Of a stretch of 64,000 nucleotides of DNA, positions 18,477 through 30,057 are shown piece after piece (position 1 is the stretch's first letter; every line of letters starts with the position of its first letter). The stretch comes from Burkholderiales bacterium PBB1 (lineage in GTDB: Bacteria; Pseudomonadota; Gammaproteobacteria; Burkholderiales; Burkholderiaceae_C): NCBI GenBank assembly GCA_002255905.1, contig NKIN01000005.1, positions 124,001 to 188,000 on the forward strand, written 5' to 3'. The translations under genes and the position numbers were made by a program. The notes under the pieces were generated by a model, which worked only from the letters and a program-made list of their open reading frames with translations, searched no databases and was not told the origin of the DNA.

Positions 18477-18766
18477 CCCGCGTGAACCTGATCCTGCTGT
18501 TGGCGCTGCTGGTCAGCAGCATCTACCTGGTGCGGGTGTCGTACGACGAGCGGCGCCTGTACGCCGCGCTCGACCGCGCGCGCACCGAGCAGCGTCAGCT
18601 CGAAACCGAGCATGGTCGCCTGCAGGCCGAGCAGCAGGCCCAGGCCACCCCGACCCGCATCGACAAGACGGCGCGCGACAAGCTGCACATGGTCCCGGCC
18701 ACCTCGGCCATCATGAAGCAGGTCGTCGTGTCGGCGGCGCCCACGGCTTCGCAAGGGCGGCCATGA
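18473..18766 (+). CDS. ftsL: Cell division protein FtsL
   Basis: This is a 97-residue bitopic membrane protein. A single N-terminal helix ([19 protein letters not shown]) is followed by a periplasmic heptad-like coiled coil ([20 protein letters not shown]). It joins FtsB and FtsQ to activate FtsWI at the septum. GTG 18473 overlaps the rsmH stop (GTGA), and its own stop overlaps the ftsI ATG (ATGA). FtsL sequences are poorly conserved, so position plus topology carry the call. Confidence 0.92.
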   Translation: MTRVNLILLLALLVSSIYLVRVSYDERRLYAALDRARTEQRQLETEHGRLQAEQQAQATPTRIDKTARDKLHMVPATSAIMKQVVVSAAPTASQGRP

Positions 18767-20565
18767 ACAGCGGTCGACGCCCCGAGCGCGCCACGGCCCG
18801 GCCTGCCGCCGGTGCGCGCAGCCTCAACTACGCCAGCAGCCCGCTGCTGGCATCGCGCACGCCGGCGTCGCGCTCCAAGCTGCTGGTGGCGCTGGTCGGG
18901 CTGGGGTTTCTGGTGCTGCTGGGCCGCGCGGTGTACGTGCAGGCGATCGGCACCGATTTCTACCTGAAGCAAGGCGAGATCCGCTACGCCCGCACGCTGG
19001 ACTTGTCGGCCAGCCGCGGTCGCATCCTCGACCGCAACGGACAGCTGATGGCGGCCAGCGTTCCTGCCCCCTCGCTGTGGGCTATCCCGAAGGACTTCAA
19101 GGCCGAGCCCGCGGAGCGCGCCCGCCTGGCCCGCCTGCTCGGCATGACACCCGCGCAATTGGAAGACCGACTGGGCGACAGCGCGAACTTCGTCTGGCTG
19201 CGGCGGCAGGTCGATGACACCCTCGCCAAAGACGTGCTGGCCCTCGGGTTGCCCGGGGTCCATCAGGTGCGGGAGTTCCGCCGTCAGTACCCCGAAGGCG
19301 AGGCGGCCGCCCACGTGGTGGGCTTCACCAACATCGAAGACCGCGGGCAGGAGGGCATCGAGCTCGCGTTCCAGAAAGACCTCGTCGGGCGCAACGGCAG
19401 CCGGCGCGTCATCAAGGACCGCATCGGCCGCGTCGTGGAAGACATCGGAGACAGCGTCGCGCCGGTCGACGGGCGCGACATCCAGCTGTCGATCGACTCG
19501 AAGCTGCAGTACTACGCTTACCGCCGGCTGCGCGAGGCCGTGGTCGAGAACAAGGCCAAGGCCGGCAGCGTGGTGGTGCTCGACGCGCAGTCGGGCGAGG
19601 TGCTGGCGCTGGCCAACTACCCGAGCTACGCGCCCTCGGACCGCCGCAACCTCAGCGGCAACCAGTTGCGCAACCGTGCACTCACTGACACCTTCGAGCC
19701 TGGCTCGACCGTCAAGCCCTTGATTGCGGCATGGGCGCTGGAGACCGGCCGCGTCAAGCCCGAGACCGTGATCCACACCGCGCCCGGCCATGTGTCGCTG
19801 GGGCCCTTCACCGTGCGCGACACCCATCCGCATGGCGACATGACGGTGTCCGAAGTGATCCAGAAGTCCAGCAACATCGGCGCCATGCGCATGGGGCTGA
19901 TGTTCCAGCCGCGCGAGATGTGGGAGCTGTATGCGAGCGTCGGCTTTGGCCAGAAGCCGCAGATCGGATTCCCTGGGGTGGTTGGCGGGCGTCTGAAATC
20001 GCAGAAGCAGCTCGACGAAATCACGCGCGCGACGATGAGCTACGGCTACGGCCTGTCGGCCTCGCTGTTCCAGATCGCGCATGCCTACACCGTGTTCGCG
20101 CACAACGGCGAGTTCATCCCGGTCACGCTGCTGAAGAACGAGAACCCGCCGGATGCGGCCCGGGTCGGCGGCGTGCGCGTGATCTCACCGCAGACGGCGC
20201 AGACCGTGCGGCAGATGCTGAGCCTGGTCACGGGCCCCGGCGGCACCGCTCCCAAAGCCCAGACGCCCGGCTATTCGGTCGGCGGCAAGTCGGGCACTGC
20301 CTACGCCCACGAGGGCAAGGGCTACGACACGAAGAAGTACCGCTCCTGGTTCGTCGGGCTCTCGCCGATCAAGGAGCCCCGGATCATCGTCGCGGTGATG
20401 GTCGACGAACCGACCGCCGGCAAGTGGTACGGCGGCGAGGTGGCTGCACCGGTGTTCAGCGATCTGGTGCAGCACACGTTGCGCATGCTCGGCGTGCCGC
20501 CCGACCTTGACGTCAAGACCCAGATCGTCGCGCGCAATGCGCCGGCCGAGGACGAGAGCTTCTGA
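18763..20565 (+). CDS. ftsI: Septal peptidoglycan transpeptidase FtsI (PBP3)
   Basis: This is a class B penicillin-binding protein of 600 residues that crosslinks septal peptidoglycan. One membrane helix at about residues 40-63 follows a cytoplasmic tail. The pedestal domain begins at SASRGRILDRNG. The active site triad is STVK at 315-318 (nucleophile Ser315), SSN at 369-371 and KSGT starting at 509. Its ATG overlaps the ftsL stop, and its stop overlaps the murE ATG as TGATG. It works with FtsW, encoded further down the cluster. Confidence 0.97.
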   Translation: MNSGRRPERATARPAAGARSLNYASSPLLASRTPASRSKLLVALVGLGFLVLLGRAVYVQAIGTDFYLKQGEIRYARTLDLSASRGRILDRNGQLMAASVPAPSLWAIPKDFKAEPAERARLARLLGMTPAQLEDRLGDSANFVWLRRQVDDTLAKDVLALGLPGVHQVREFRRQYPEGEAAAHVVGFTNIEDRGQEGIELAFQKDLVGRNGSRRVIKDRIGRVVEDIGDSVAPVDGRDIQLSIDSKLQYYAYRRLREAVVENKAKAGSVVVLDAQSGEVLALANYPSYAPSDRRNLSGNQLRNRALTDTFEPGSTVKPLIAAWALETGRVKPETVIHTAPGHVSLGPFTVRDTHPHGDMTVSEVIQKSSNIGAMRMGLMFQPREMWELYASVGFGQKPQIGFPGVVGGRLKSQKQLDEITRATMSYGYGLSASLFQIAHAYTVFAHNGEFIPVTLLKNENPPDAARVGGVRVISPQTAQTVRQMLSLVTGPGGTAPKAQTPGYSVGGKSGTAYAHEGKGYDTKKYRSWFVGLSPIKEPRIIVAVMVDEPTAGKWYGGEVAAPVFSDLVQHTLRMLGVPPDLDVKTQIVARNAPAEDESF

Positions 20566-22103
20566 TGGCGCTGCAGCAACTCGGCTCGGTCCCTGCGGCG
20601 CTGTCCTGGCTGGTGCGCCGAGGTGCGCGTGGTCTGGTGACCGACAGTCGCCGGCTCCAGGCCGGCGACGCCTTCATCGCCTGGCCCGGGCTGGTGCACG
20701 ATGGCCGTCAACATGTGCAACCGGCGCTGGCGGCCGGGGCCGCGGCCTGCGTGATCGAGGCCGACGGTGCCGAGACCCTGGGCTTCGACGACCTGCGCAT
20801 CGCGGCGATGGACGGCCTGAAAGCCCATGCCGGCCCGCTGGCCAGCGCGTTCTTTGGCGTGCCCAGCGAGCGGCTGGCCGTGATCGCGATCACCGGCACC
20901 AACGGCAAGACGTCGACCGCATGGTGGACCGCGCAGGCCTTGTCCGCGCTGGGCCGGCGCTGCGGCATGGTGGGCACGCTCGGTGTGGGCGCGGTGCCGG
21001 GTCCGGGGACTGACGACGCTGCAGCGCTGGTGTCCACCGGGCTGACCACACCCGACCCGGTGACGCTGCAGCGCGCCTTCAAGCGTTTCGTCGACGACGG
21101 CTTCGCTGCCTGCGCGATCGAGGCCTCGTCGATCGGCCTGGCCGAGGAGCGCCTGTCGGGCACGCACATCGATGTGGCGGTCTTCACCAACTTCACCCAG
21201 GACCACCTCGACTTCCACGGCACGATGGATGCGTACTGGCAAGCCAAGGCCGAACTGTTCCGCTGGCCCGGCCTGCGGGCCGCGGTACTCAACGTCGACG
21301 ACCCGCGCGGCCAACTGCTGCAGCGCACGCTCGCCGGCGCGAAGCTCGACCTCTGGACCTGCGCGGCCACGCCGTCGGCCACGGCGCGGCTGAGCGCTCG
21401 CGACATACGCTACGCCGATCGTGGCCTGGCCTTCGAACTGGTCGAAGCCGACGCACCGCCGGTGTCGCTGCGCAGCGGGCTGATCGGCGACTACAACGTG
21501 TCGAACCTGCTGGCCGTGATCGCGACCCTGCGCGCGCAGGGGATCACGCTGCCCGACGCGGCACGCGCCTGCGAGGGCCTCACCGCTGCACCAGGGCGCA
21601 TGCAGCGCGTCGCCAGCGACCACGCCGGTGCGATGCGGCAGCCCGAAGTGCTGGTGGACTACGCCCACACGCCGGATGCGCTGGAAAAGGCCCTGCGTGC
21701 ACTCGCGCCTCTGGCTGTCGCACGTGGCGGCGCCCTGTGGTGCGTGTTCGGCTGCGGCGGTAACCGCGACGCGAGCAAGCGACCCCTGATGGGCGCGGTG
21801 GCGCAGCGCCATGCGCAGCACACGGTCGTCACCAGCGACAACCCGCGCCATGAAATCCCCGGCAGCATCATCAGCGCCGTGGTCGCTGGCATGACCGGCA
21901 CGCCAGCTCCGCAGGTCATCGAAAACCGCCGCGAGGCCATCGCCTGGGCAGTGAGCCTGGCGCAGCCCAGCGATGTGGTGTTGATCGCCGGCAAGGGCCA
22001 CGAGGACTACCAGGAGATCGCCGGTGTCCGACATCCATTCGATGACGTCCTGGAAGCCCGTGCGGCCTTGCACAGGCGCGCGTCCGCAGGGGTCGTCGCA
22101 TGA
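20565..22103 (+). CDS. murE: UDP-MurNAc-tripeptide synthetase MurE (meso-DAP adding)
   Basis: It adds meso-diaminopimelate to UDP-MurNAc-L-Ala-D-Glu in the cytoplasm, using ATP. The product is 512 residues. The ATP loop is [10 protein letters not shown] near residue 107, and the Mur-ligase carbamylated-lysine region is HGTMDAYWQAKAELF. The motif SDNPR near 425 is the known determinant for meso-DAP rather than lysine. The final Rossmann-like domain includes CVFGCGGNRDASKRPLMG. Overlaps at both ends (TGATG with ftsI, ATGA with murF) point to coupled translation. Confidence 0.96.
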   Translation: MALQQLGSVPAALSWLVRRGARGLVTDSRRLQAGDAFIAWPGLVHDGRQHVQPALAAGAAACVIEADGAETLGFDDLRIAAMDGLKAHAGPLASAFFGVPSERLAVIAITGTNGKTSTAWWTAQALSALGRRCGMVGTLGVGAVPGPGTDDAAALVSTGLTTPDPVTLQRAFKRFVDDGFAACAIEASSIGLAEERLSGTHIDVAVFTNFTQDHLDFHGTMDAYWQAKAELFRWPGLRAAVLNVDDPRGQLLQRTLAGAKLDLWTCAATPSATARLSARDIRYADRGLAFELVEADAPPVSLRSGLIGDYNVSNLLAVIATLRAQGITLPDAARACEGLTAAPGRMQRVASDHAGAMRQPEVLVDYAHTPDALEKALRALAPLAVARGGALWCVFGCGGNRDASKRPLMGAVAQRHAQHTVVTSDNPRHEIPGSIISAVVAGMTGTPAPQVIENRREAIAWAVSLAQPSDVVLIAGKGHEDYQEIAGVRHPFDDVLEARAALHRRASAGVVA

Positions 22104-23509
22104 TGACGCTGGCACAGGCCCATGCCCTGCTGCCCGGCTCGCGTCTGGTCGGCGACGCCGTCACCGCGGTGCTGCGGGTGCACAGCGACACCCGCAGCCT
22201 GCGCGCGGGGGATCTGTTCGTCGCGCTGCGCGGCGAACGCTTCGATGCACACGACTTTCTCGCACAGGCCCGGGCGGCGGGTGCGGTCGCCGCTCTGGCC
22301 GAGCATGGTCTGGCCGAGGCCGGCCTGCCAGGTCTCGAAGTGGCTGACAGCCGAGTCGCGCTTGGCACGCTGGCCGCTGGCTGGCGGCGTGGCATCACGC
22401 TGCCGCTGATCGCCGTCACCGGCAGCAACGGCAAGACCACGGTGACGCAGATGATCGCGGCCATCCTCCGTGCCTGGCAGGGCGAGGGGGCGTTCTCGAC
22501 CGAAGGCAACTTCAACAACGACATCGGTGTGCCACTGACCTTGCTGCGCCTGCGCGTCGGTCAGCATCGGGCCGGCGTGGTCGAGCTGGGCATGAACCAC
22601 CCGGGCGAGATCGCGCAACTGGCTGCGATGGCCGCGCCGACCGTGGCGCTGGTCAACAACGCACAACGCGAGCATCAGGAATTCATGGCCAGCGTCGAGG
22701 CGGTGGCGCGCGAGAACGGCAGCGTGATCGCCTCGCTGGCCGCCGATGGCGTGGCCGTGTTCCCGGCTGACGAGGCCCACACCCCGCTGTGGCGCACCCT
22801 GGCTGGCACGCGCTGTGTGATCACGTTCGCGCTGGGTGCACCGGGCAGCGCCGACGTGACCGCCCAGGCGCAGTGGTCGGGCGACCACTGGCAGGTCGCG
22901 ATGCACACCCCCGCTGGCGACACGGCCGTGGCGCTGCGCATCGCCGGCCAGCACAACGTCAAGAACGCGCTGGCCGCCACCGCCTGTGCGCTCGCGGCGG
23001 GCTGTCCGTTGGCCGCGATCGCGCGTGGGCTGGAGGCGTTCACCGCGGTGAAGGGCCGTTCGCAGGCCAGCCGCATCGAGCGCCGCGGCCACTGCGTCAC
23101 GGTGGTCGATGACAGCTACAACGCCAACCCCGACTCGGTGCGCGCAGCCATCGAGGTGCTGGCCGGTCTGCCAGCGCCCCGCTGGCTGGTGCTGGGCGAC
23201 ATGGGCGAGGTCGGTGACCAGGGGGCTGCGTTTCATCAGGAGGTCGGTGCGTTTGCGCGCCAGGCCGGCATTGAATCGCTGTGGACCGTCGGGCCGTTGT
23301 GCGCGAACGCGGCCCGCGCCTACGGTGCTGCAGCGCGTCACTTCGATGCGGTCGAGGGCGTGCTGAGTGCGCTGCACGAGGCGCCTGCCGCTGTCTCGGT
23401 GCTGGTCAAGGGATCGCGCTTCATGCGCATGGAGCGGGTGGTCGCTGCATTGAAGTCTGCGGCGAGCGTGGCGTCTGATGCACCGGTGGAGGGCGCCCAT
23501 GCTGCTTAG
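22100..23509 (+). CDS. murF: UDP-MurNAc-pentapeptide synthetase MurF
   Basis: It adds D-Ala-D-Ala to the UDP-MurNAc-tripeptide, completing the soluble precursor. The product is 469 residues from ATG 22100, with a second ATG at 22103. Markers are [23 protein letters not shown] in the substrate domain, the ATP loop [21 protein letters not shown] and the late [11 protein letters not shown]. Its end overlaps the mraY start by 11 bases. The D-Ala-D-Ala supplier ddlB lies in the same cluster. Confidence 0.96.
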   Translation: MMTLAQAHALLPGSRLVGDAVTAVLRVHSDTRSLRAGDLFVALRGERFDAHDFLAQARAAGAVAALAEHGLAEAGLPGLEVADSRVALGTLAAGWRRGITLPLIAVTGSNGKTTVTQMIAAILRAWQGEGAFSTEGNFNNDIGVPLTLLRLRVGQHRAGVVELGMNHPGEIAQLAAMAAPTVALVNNAQREHQEFMASVEAVARENGSVIASLAADGVAVFPADEAHTPLWRTLAGTRCVITFALGAPGSADVTAQAQWSGDHWQVAMHTPAGDTAVALRIAGQHNVKNALAATACALAAGCPLAAIARGLEAFTAVKGRSQASRIERRGHCVTVVDDSYNANPDSVRAAIEVLAGLPAPRWLVLGDMGEVGDQGAAFHQEVGAFARQAGIESLWTVGPLCANAARAYGAAARHFDAVEGVLSALHEAPAAVSVLVKGSRFMRMERVVAALKSAASVASDAPVEGAHAA

Positions 23510-24677
23510 CCTCGCCACCTGGTTGCAGACGCTGTCGCCGGAGTTCGGCTACTTCCGCGTGTTCCAGTACATCACCTTCCGTGCGGTGATGGCCGCGATG
23601 ACCGCGCTGCTGATCGGCCTGGCGTTCGGCCCGTGGGTCATCCGCCGCCTGACGGCCCTGAAGATCGGCCAGCCGATCCGCGAGTACGGCGTGCAGCAGC
23701 ACCTGGCCAAGTCGGGCACGCCCACGATGGGCGGCGTGCTGATCCTGATCGGGATCACCGTCTCCACGCTGCTGTGGTTCGACTGGTCGAACCGCTTCGT
23801 GTGGATCGTGCTGCTGGTGACGCTGGGCTTCGGCGCCATCGGCTGGGCCGACGACTGGCGCAAGGTGGTCGACAAGAACCCCGAAGGCATGCGCTCGCGC
23901 GACAAGTTCTTCTGGCAGACGCTGATCGGTCTCGTGGCCGCGTTCTACCTCGCGTTCAGCGTCAGCGAAACCTCGAACCTGCGGGTGTTCGAGTTGTTCC
24001 TGCGCTGGGTGCAAAGCGGCTTCTCGAACGACCTGCCGCCCGCGGCCGACCTGATCGTGCCGTTCTTCAAGACCGTCAGCTACCCGCTGGGCGTGTATGG
24101 ATTCATCGCGCTGACGTGGTTCGTCATCGTCGGTGCCAGCAATGCGGTGAACCTCACCGATGGCCTGGACGGTCTGGCGATCATGCCGGTGGTGCTGGTG
24201 GCCTCGGCACTCGGCGTGTTCGCCTACGTCACTGGCAACGCCTACTTCAGCAAGTACCTGCTGTTTCCGCACATCCCGGGCAGCGGCGAACTGCTGGTGT
24301 TCTGCGCGGCAACGGCCGGTGCAGGTCTCGCCTTCCTGTGGTTCAACACGCACCCGGCGCAGGTGTTCATGGGCGATGTCGGCGCGCTGTCGCTGGGCGG
24401 TGCACTGGGCACCATCGCCGTGATCACGCGGCAGGAAATCGTGCTCGGGATCATGGGGGGCGTGTTCGTGGTGGAGGCGCTGTCGGTGATGATGCAGGTG
24501 AGCTGGTTCAAGTACACCCGCAAGCGCTACGGCGCCGGCCGGCGCATCCTGAAGATGGCGCCGCTGCACCACCACTTCGAGAAGTCGGGCTGGAAGGAAA
24601 CGCAGGTTGTGGTGCGCTTCTGGATCATCACGATGCTGTTGTGCCTGGTCGGGCTGGCCAGCCTGAAGCTGCGGTGA
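23499..24677 (+). CDS. mraY: Phospho-MurNAc-pentapeptide translocase MraY
   Basis: It transfers phospho-MurNAc-pentapeptide to undecaprenyl phosphate, making lipid I at the inner membrane. The product is 392 residues with about ten helices. Conserved catalytic stretches are [19 protein letters not shown] (paired Asp), [10 protein letters not shown] and the cytoplasmic [12 protein letters not shown] 23499 lies inside the end of murF. The next gene, murD, follows after 13 bases. Confidence 0.97.
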   Translation: MLLSLATWLQTLSPEFGYFRVFQYITFRAVMAAMTALLIGLAFGPWVIRRLTALKIGQPIREYGVQQHLAKSGTPTMGGVLILIGITVSTLLWFDWSNRFVWIVLLVTLGFGAIGWADDWRKVVDKNPEGMRSRDKFFWQTLIGLVAAFYLAFSVSETSNLRVFELFLRWVQSGFSNDLPPAADLIVPFFKTVSYPLGVYGFIALTWFVIVGASNAVNLTDGLDGLAIMPVVLVASALGVFAYVTGNAYFSKYLLFPHIPGSGELLVFCAATAGAGLAFLWFNTHPAQVFMGDVGALSLGGALGTIAVITRQEIVLGIMGGVFVVEALSVMMQVSWFKYTRKRYGAGRRILKMAPLHHHFEKSGWKETQVVVRFWIITMLLCLVGLASLKLR

Positions 24678-24690
24678 GCGAGGTGCAACG

Positions 24691-26262
24691 ATGACGCATC
24701 TCCAAGGGCTCACGGTGCTGGTGCTCGGGCTCGGTGACTCGGGCCTCGCGATGGCGCGCTGGAGCGCGCGTTGCGGTGCGGCGTTGCGCGTCTGGGACTC
24801 TCGAGAATCGCCACCTCAGATCGCGACGCTGGCCGAGCACGTGCCGCAGGCCCAGGTGCTGAGGGGCGAGCTGACCCCGGCCGCCCTCGAGGGCGTGCAA
24901 TGGGTGCTGAAGAGCCCGGGCCTGGCGCCTTCCGACGCGCGCATCGCCCCGCTGCTGAGTGCCGCCATCGAGCGCGGCGTCGCCGTGCAGGGCGAGCTCG
25001 ATCTGTTCGCCCGCGCGCTGGCCGAGCTGAAGGCCGAGCGCGGCTATGCGCCGCAGGTGCTGGCCATCACCGGCACGAATGGCAAGACCACCACCACCGC
25101 CATGACGGCGCTGCTCGTCGAGCGCGCGGGCAAGCGCGTGGCGGTGGCCGGCAACATTGGCCCGACGATGTTGCAGACGCTGGCCGATGCGCTCGACGGC
25201 GAGCCTGAGGCCTTGCCGCAAGTCTGGGTGCTCGAGCTCAGCAGCTTCCAGCTTGATGGCGCCACCGGGTTCGAGCCGGACGCGGCGGCGGTGCTCAACA
25301 TCACCGAAGACCACCTCGACTGGCACGGTTCGATGACGCACTACGCCGAGGCGAAAGCGCGCATCTGGGGTCGCGACGCCGTGATGGTCGTGAACCGCGA
25401 CGACAACCGCGTCGGTGCACTCGCGCAGGCCGCGCAACCGCAGGTGCCCGCCGTCAAGGCCGGCGCGAAAGCCCGCCTGCCGGCCGTGGTGCCGCGCACT
25501 GTCGTGCGTTTCGGGCTCGACGCGCCACAGCACCCGGGCGACTTCGGCCTCATCACAGAGAACGGCGTCGCCTGGCTGGTGCGCGCGCTCGAAGCCGACG
25601 ACACCTTCCCGCGCAAGCGCCTGCGCGCCGGTGCCGCGGTTGAAGCCGAAGACCTGCACATCCAGCGGCTGATGCCCGCCGATGCGCTGCGCGTGCGCGG
25701 CCGTCACAACGCCGCCAACGCGCTGGCCGCGCTGGCGCTGGCCACGGCGATCGGCTGCCCGCTGGCGCCGATGCTGCACGGCTTGCGCGACTACGCCGGT
25801 GAACCGCACCGCGTGGCCTACGTGGCGACCATCGACGGCATCGACGCCTATGACGACAGCAAGGGCACCAACGTGGGCGCCACGGTGGCGGCGCTGGCCG
25901 GCCTGGGGGCCGACCGCGCACCGGCCAAGCTGGTCGTGATCCTGGGCGGTGACGGCAAGGGACAGGACTTCTCTCCGCTCTGCGAGCCGGTGCGTCGCCA
26001 TGCGCGGGCCGTGGCCACAGTGGGCCGCGACGCGGCCTTGATCGAAGCCGCGCTCGCCTCCATCGACACGCTGCCGCTGAAACGCCACGCCACGCTTGAG
26101 GCGGCCACGCGCTGGTCGTTCGAGCAGGCGCGCCAGGGCGATGCGGTGCTGCTGAGCCCGGCCTGCGCCAGCCTGGACATGTTCCGCAACTACGGCCACC
26201 GCGCCGAGGTGTTCGTCGACGAGGTGCGCGCGATCGCGGCCGATGCGGGGGTGGCGGCATGA
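24691..26262 (+). CDS. murD: UDP-MurNAc-L-alanine:D-glutamate ligase MurD
   Basis: It adds D-glutamate to UDP-MurNAc-L-Ala. The product is 523 residues, about 80 longer than E. coli MurD. Motifs are [12 protein letters not shown] (UDP site), [30 protein letters not shown] and the final [12 protein letters not shown]. The extra length lies mainly between about residues 250 and 330, where a segment from [11 protein letters not shown] to AVEAEDLHI has no counterpart that I recognise in the E. coli enzyme. Its stop overlaps the ftsW start by ATGA. Confidence 0.95.
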   Translation: MTHLQGLTVLVLGLGDSGLAMARWSARCGAALRVWDSRESPPQIATLAEHVPQAQVLRGELTPAALEGVQWVLKSPGLAPSDARIAPLLSAAIERGVAVQGELDLFARALAELKAERGYAPQVLAITGTNGKTTTTAMTALLVERAGKRVAVAGNIGPTMLQTLADALDGEPEALPQVWVLELSSFQLDGATGFEPDAAAVLNITEDHLDWHGSMTHYAEAKARIWGRDAVMVVNRDDNRVGALAQAAQPQVPAVKAGAKARLPAVVPRTVVRFGLDAPQHPGDFGLITENGVAWLVRALEADDTFPRKRLRAGAAVEAEDLHIQRLMPADALRVRGRHNAANALAALALATAIGCPLAPMLHGLRDYAGEPHRVAYVATIDGIDAYDDSKGTNVGATVAALAGLGADRAPAKLVVILGGDGKGQDFSPLCEPVRRHARAVATVGRDAALIEAALASIDTLPLKRHATLEAATRWSFEQARQGDAVLLSPACASLDMFRNYGHRAEVFVDEVRAIAADAGVAA

Positions 26263-27533
26263 GCGGCGTGCTGCAAGCCTTGCGCATCGATGCGCTGAAG
26301 GCGCGCGTGGCGGGCCTGTGGCCACGTGACGCTTCCGAAGGTGGTGCCGTCCCGGTGCGTGACTGGATCAATGTGACGTCGGGCAGTCCGACGCGGGTGC
26401 TGGCCTTCGATCAGGCGCTGCTGTGCGTGGTGCTGGGGCTGCTCGCACTGGGCGTCGTGATGGTCTACAGCGCATCGATCGCGATGTCGGACAACCCTCG
26501 CTTCACGTTCTACACGCCGACCTACTTCCTGTCGCGCCACGTGCTCTCGCTGTGCATCGCCTTCGTTGCCGTGCTGATCGTGGTGCAAGTGCCGGTCAGT
26601 GTCTGGGAGGCGGCGGCACCGTGGATCTTCGTGGTGGCCTTGTTCCTCTTGGTGGTGGTGCTGATCCCTGCCGTCAGCGGCCCGGGGGTCAAGGGCGCGC
26701 GGCGCTGGCTGCCGTTGGGCTTCATGACCTTCCAACCCTCCGAGCTTGCCAAGCTGGCGATGGCGATGTACGCCGCCGGTTACATGGTGCGCAAGATGGA
26801 CGCCCGTGAGAACTTTTGGCAAGCGGTGCTGCCGATGGCCTTCGCAGTGGCGGTTGTCGGCCTGCTGCTGCTGGCCGAACCCGACATGGGCGCCTTCCTG
26901 GTCATCGCCACCATCGCGATGGGCATCCTGTTCCTGGGAGGCGTCAATGGCCGGATGTTCCTGCTGATCACCGCGGTGCTGATCGGCGCCTTCGTGCTGA
27001 TGATCACGCTGAGCGAATGGCGGCGCGCGCGCATCTTCGCGTACCTGAACCCCTGGGACGAGAAGTACACGCTGGGCAAGGCCTACCAGCTGTCGCACTC
27101 GCTGATCGCGTTCGGGCGCGGCGAGATCTTCGGCCAGGGCCTGGGCAGCAGTGTCGAGAAGCTGCACTACCTGCCCGAGGCGCACACCGACTTCCTGCTC
27201 GCGGTGATCGGCGAGGAGTTGGGGCTGGTCGGCGTCGCCTGCGTCATCGTCGCCTTCTTCTGGCTCACGCGCCGGCTGTTCTACATCGGTCGCCAGGCGA
27301 TCGCACTCGATCGGGTCTACGCCGGCTTGTATGCACAGGGCATCGGGCTGTGGATGGGTGGCCAGGCCTTCATCAACATGGGCGTGAACCTGGGCGTGCT
27401 ACCGACCAAGGGGCTGACGCTGCCGCTGATGAGCTATGGCGGCTCGGCGATCCTGATGAACATGATTGCGTTGGCCATCGTGGCGCGCGTCGACATCGAA
27501 AACCGGCAACTGATGCGCGGGGGGCGGGCATGA
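26259..27533 (+). CDS. ftsW: Septal peptidoglycan polymerase FtsW (SEDS)
   Basis: It polymerises lipid II glycan strands at the septum with FtsI. The product is 424 residues with about ten helices after a 50-residue cytoplasmic tail. SEDS-family marks include [34 protein letters not shown], the catalytic-region [20 protein letters not shown] and the C-terminal [16 protein letters not shown]. Overlaps with murD and murG are both ATGA. Confidence 0.97.
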   Translation: MSGVLQALRIDALKARVAGLWPRDASEGGAVPVRDWINVTSGSPTRVLAFDQALLCVVLGLLALGVVMVYSASIAMSDNPRFTFYTPTYFLSRHVLSLCIAFVAVLIVVQVPVSVWEAAAPWIFVVALFLLVVVLIPAVSGPGVKGARRWLPLGFMTFQPSELAKLAMAMYAAGYMVRKMDARENFWQAVLPMAFAVAVVGLLLLAEPDMGAFLVIATIAMGILFLGGVNGRMFLLITAVLIGAFVLMITLSEWRRARIFAYLNPWDEKYTLGKAYQLSHSLIAFGRGEIFGQGLGSSVEKLHYLPEAHTDFLLAVIGEELGLVGVACVIVAFFWLTRRLFYIGRQAIALDRVYAGLYAQGIGLWMGGQAFINMGVNLGVLPTKGLTLPLMSYGGSAILMNMIALAIVARVDIENRQLMRGGRA

Positions 27534-28612
27534 GCCAGAGCAAACACCTGCTCGTGGTCGCCGCCGGCACCGGCGGTCACGTCATGCCCGGCCTCGCGGT
27601 GGCCAAGGAAATGCAGCGGCGCGGCTGGACCGTCAGCTGGCTGGGCACGACCATCGGCATGGAGAACAAGCTGGTGCCGCCGCAGGGCATCCCGCTCGAC
27701 ACCGTCGCCTTCACCGGTGTGCGCGGCAAGGGCTGGCAGCACACGCTGGTTGGTTGCTTCCGGCTGCTCGCCGCGTTCTGGCGCTGCGCCTGCGTCATCC
27801 GCCAGCGCCGTGCGCAGATCGTGCTGGGCATGGGCGGCTACCTGTGCTTTCCGGCGGGGCTGATGGCCGCACTGCTGCGACGACCGCTGATGCTGGTCAA
27901 TGCCGACGCCGCACTGCTGATGAGCAACCGTTCGCTGCTGCCCTTTGCCGACCGCGTGGCCTTTGGTTTCGACGGCGCCGCTGCGCACGACACGCGACGC
28001 GGCATCGTGACAGGCAACCCCGTGCGTGCCGAGATCGAGGCGCTGCCTGCGCCCGCCGAACGGTACGCAGGCCGCAGCGGCCCGTTGCGCTTGCTGGTGG
28101 TGGGCGGCAGCCTGGGCGCCTCGGTGCTGAACCGTTGCATTCCGCAGGCGCTGGCGCTGATGCCCTCCACGCAACGGCCCCAGGTGACTCATCAGACCGG
28201 CGCAGCGAATGCGGCGTCGGTGCAGGCCGAGTACACCGGGGCTTCCGTGCAGGCCGAGGTGCTGCCCTTCATCGACGACATGGCGCAGCGCCTGGCCGAT
28301 TGCGATGTGATCGTCTGCCGCGCTGGCGCCATCACGGTGAGCGAACTGTGCGCGGCCGGCGTCGCCAGCGTGCTGGTGCCGCTGGTGGTCAGCACCACCT
28401 CGCACCAGCGCGACAACGCGCAGTGGATGGCATCGCAGGGTGCGGCACTGCAACTGCCGCAAAGCGAACTGACACCGCGGCACCTGGCCGACATGCTGGC
28501 CGGCCTGACCCGCGACTCGCTGCTGGCGATGGCGACGAAGGCGCGCGCCCTGGCGCGTCCCAGGGCCGCCTCGCGCGTTGCCGATGAACTGGAAGGGCTG
28601 GTGACCGCATGA
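27530..28612 (+). CDS. murG: Lipid II synthase MurG (GlcNAc transferase)
   Basis: It transfers GlcNAc from UDP-GlcNAc to lipid I on the inner face of the membrane. The product is 360 residues. The N-terminal glycine loop is [13 protein letters not shown], the second loop is [11 protein letters not shown], and the donor site region shows [12 protein letters not shown] and [12 protein letters not shown]. Where E. coli has an HEQN acceptor-side motif, this protein reads [13 protein letters not shown] recall similar variants in other Burkholderiales, so this is probably lineage-specific rather than inactivating. Overlaps with ftsW and murC are ATGA. Confidence 0.96.
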   Translation: MSQSKHLLVVAAGTGGHVMPGLAVAKEMQRRGWTVSWLGTTIGMENKLVPPQGIPLDTVAFTGVRGKGWQHTLVGCFRLLAAFWRCACVIRQRRAQIVLGMGGYLCFPAGLMAALLRRPLMLVNADAALLMSNRSLLPFADRVAFGFDGAAAHDTRRGIVTGNPVRAEIEALPAPAERYAGRSGPLRLLVVGGSLGASVLNRCIPQALALMPSTQRPQVTHQTGAANAASVQAEYTGASVQAEVLPFIDDMAQRLADCDVIVCRAGAITVSELCAAGVASVLVPLVVSTTSHQRDNAQWMASQGAALQLPQSELTPRHLADMLAGLTRDSLLAMATKARALARPRAASRVADELEGLVTA

Positions 28613-30057
28613 AGCACGCTGTCAAGCGCATCCACTTTGTGGGCATCGGAGGCGCCGGCATGAGCGGCATTGCCGAGATCCTGCACAACCTGGGTTATGG
28701 CGTGTCGGGGTCGGATACCAGCGACAGCGCCACGTCGCGCCGCCTGGCCAGCCTCGGCATCCGGGTCTCGGTCGGCCACGATGCGTCGAACATCGAAGGC
28801 GCAGAGGCGGTGGTCACCTCCACGGCGGTGAAAGCCGACAACCCCGAGGTGATGGCCGCCCGCGCCAGGCGGGTGCCGGTGGTGCCGCGTGCGGTGATGC
28901 TGGCCGAGCTGATGCGGCTGAAGAAGGGCATCGCGATCGCCGGCACGCACGGCAAGACCACCACCACCAGCCTCGTGACCAGCGTGCTGGCCGAGTCCGG
29001 GCTCGATCCGACCTTCGTGATCGGCGGGCGGCTGAACGCAGCGGGGGCGAACTCGCGACTCGGTTCGGGCGACCACATCGTCGTCGAGGCCGACGAATCC
29101 GATGCGTCGTTCCTGAACCTGCTGCCGGTGATGGCGGTGGTGACCAACATCGATGCCGACCACATGGACACCTATGGGCACGACCTCGGCCGGCTCAAGC
29201 ATGCCTTCGTCGAGTTCGTGCACCGCATGCCGTTCTATGGCGCGGCCATCGTCTGCTGCGACGACGCCGGCGTGCGTTCGATCATGCCGATGCTGTCGCG
29301 ACCGGTGGTCACCTATGGTTTCAGTGCCGACGCGATGGTGCGCGCGGTCGATGTCCAGGCGCGCGCGGGGCGCATGCACTTCACGGTGCAGCGGCGCAAC
29401 GGTGTCGCGATGCCCGATCTCGAGGTGACACTGAACCTGCCCGGTGACCACAACGTGCTCAATGCGCTGGCCGCGATCGCTGTTGCCACCGAGCTGGAAC
29501 TGCCCGATGCGGCGATGGTGCGCGGGCTGGCCGAGTTCCGCGGTGTCGATCGCCGCTTCCAGCGCTACGGCGAGGTGCCGGTGACCGCGGAGGACGGCAC
29601 GCCCGGCAGCTTCACGCTGATCGACGACTACGGCCACCACCCGGTCGAGATGGCGGCGACGCTGGCCGCGGCGCGCGGTGCGTTTCCGGGCCGCCGGCTG
29701 GTGCTGGCCTTCCAGCCGCACCGCTACACCCGCACCCGCGACTGTTTCGAGGATTTCGTGAAGGTGATCGGCAGCGCCGATGCGGTGCTGCTCACCGAGG
29801 TCTATGCCGCCGGCGAGGCGCCGATCGTCGCGGCCGACGGCCGCGCGCTGGCGCGTGCCTTGCGCGTTGCGGGCAAGGTCGATCCGGTGTTCGTCGACGA
29901 CATTGCCACGCTGCCTCAGGCGATCCTGGACCATGCCCGCGCAGGCGATGTGCTGGTTTCCATGGGCGCAGGTTCGATCGGCCAGGTGCCGGGCCTGGTG
30001 CTCGAGCTGCGGGGGCGCGTCGATGCCATGGTCACCGCAGCGGAGGTCGCTCCATGA
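28609..30057 (+). CDS. murC: UDP-MurNAc:L-alanine ligase MurC
   Basis: It adds L-Ala to UDP-MurNAc, the first amino acid of the stem peptide. The product is 482 residues. The UDP-binding start is [17 protein letters not shown], the ATP loop is [13 protein letters not shown], and further motifs are [31 protein letters not shown] and FQPHRYTRT. Start and stop overlap murG and ddlB by ATGA. It is related to the recycling ligase Mpl encoded on the minus strand at 36612. Confidence 0.97.
   Translation: MKHAVKRIHFVGIGGAGMSGIAEILHNLGYGVSGSDTSDSATSRRLASLGIRVSVGHDASNIEGAEAVVTSTAVKADNPEVMAARARRVPVVPRAVMLAELMRLKKGIAIAGTHGKTTTTSLVTSVLAESGLDPTFVIGGRLNAAGANSRLGSGDHIVVEADESDASFLNLLPVMAVVTNIDADHMDTYGHDLGRLKHAFVEFVHRMPFYGAAIVCCDDAGVRSIMPMLSRPVVTYGFSADAMVRAVDVQARAGRMHFTVQRRNGVAMPDLEVTLNLPGDHNVLNALAAIAVATELELPDAAMVRGLAEFRGVDRRFQRYGEVPVTAEDGTPGSFTLIDDYGHHPVEMAATLAAARGAFPGRRLVLAFQPHRYTRTRDCFEDFVKVIGSADAVLLTEVYAAGEAPIVAADGRALARALRVAGKVDPVFVDDIATLPQAILDHARAGDVLVSMGAGSIGQVPGLVLELRGRVDAMVTAAEVAP

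Noticed and set aside
20322-22115. 597-codon minus-strand open frame across ftsI and murE
   Set aside because: It is a shadow of high-GC coding strands with no start context or motif. The plus-strand genes are certain.
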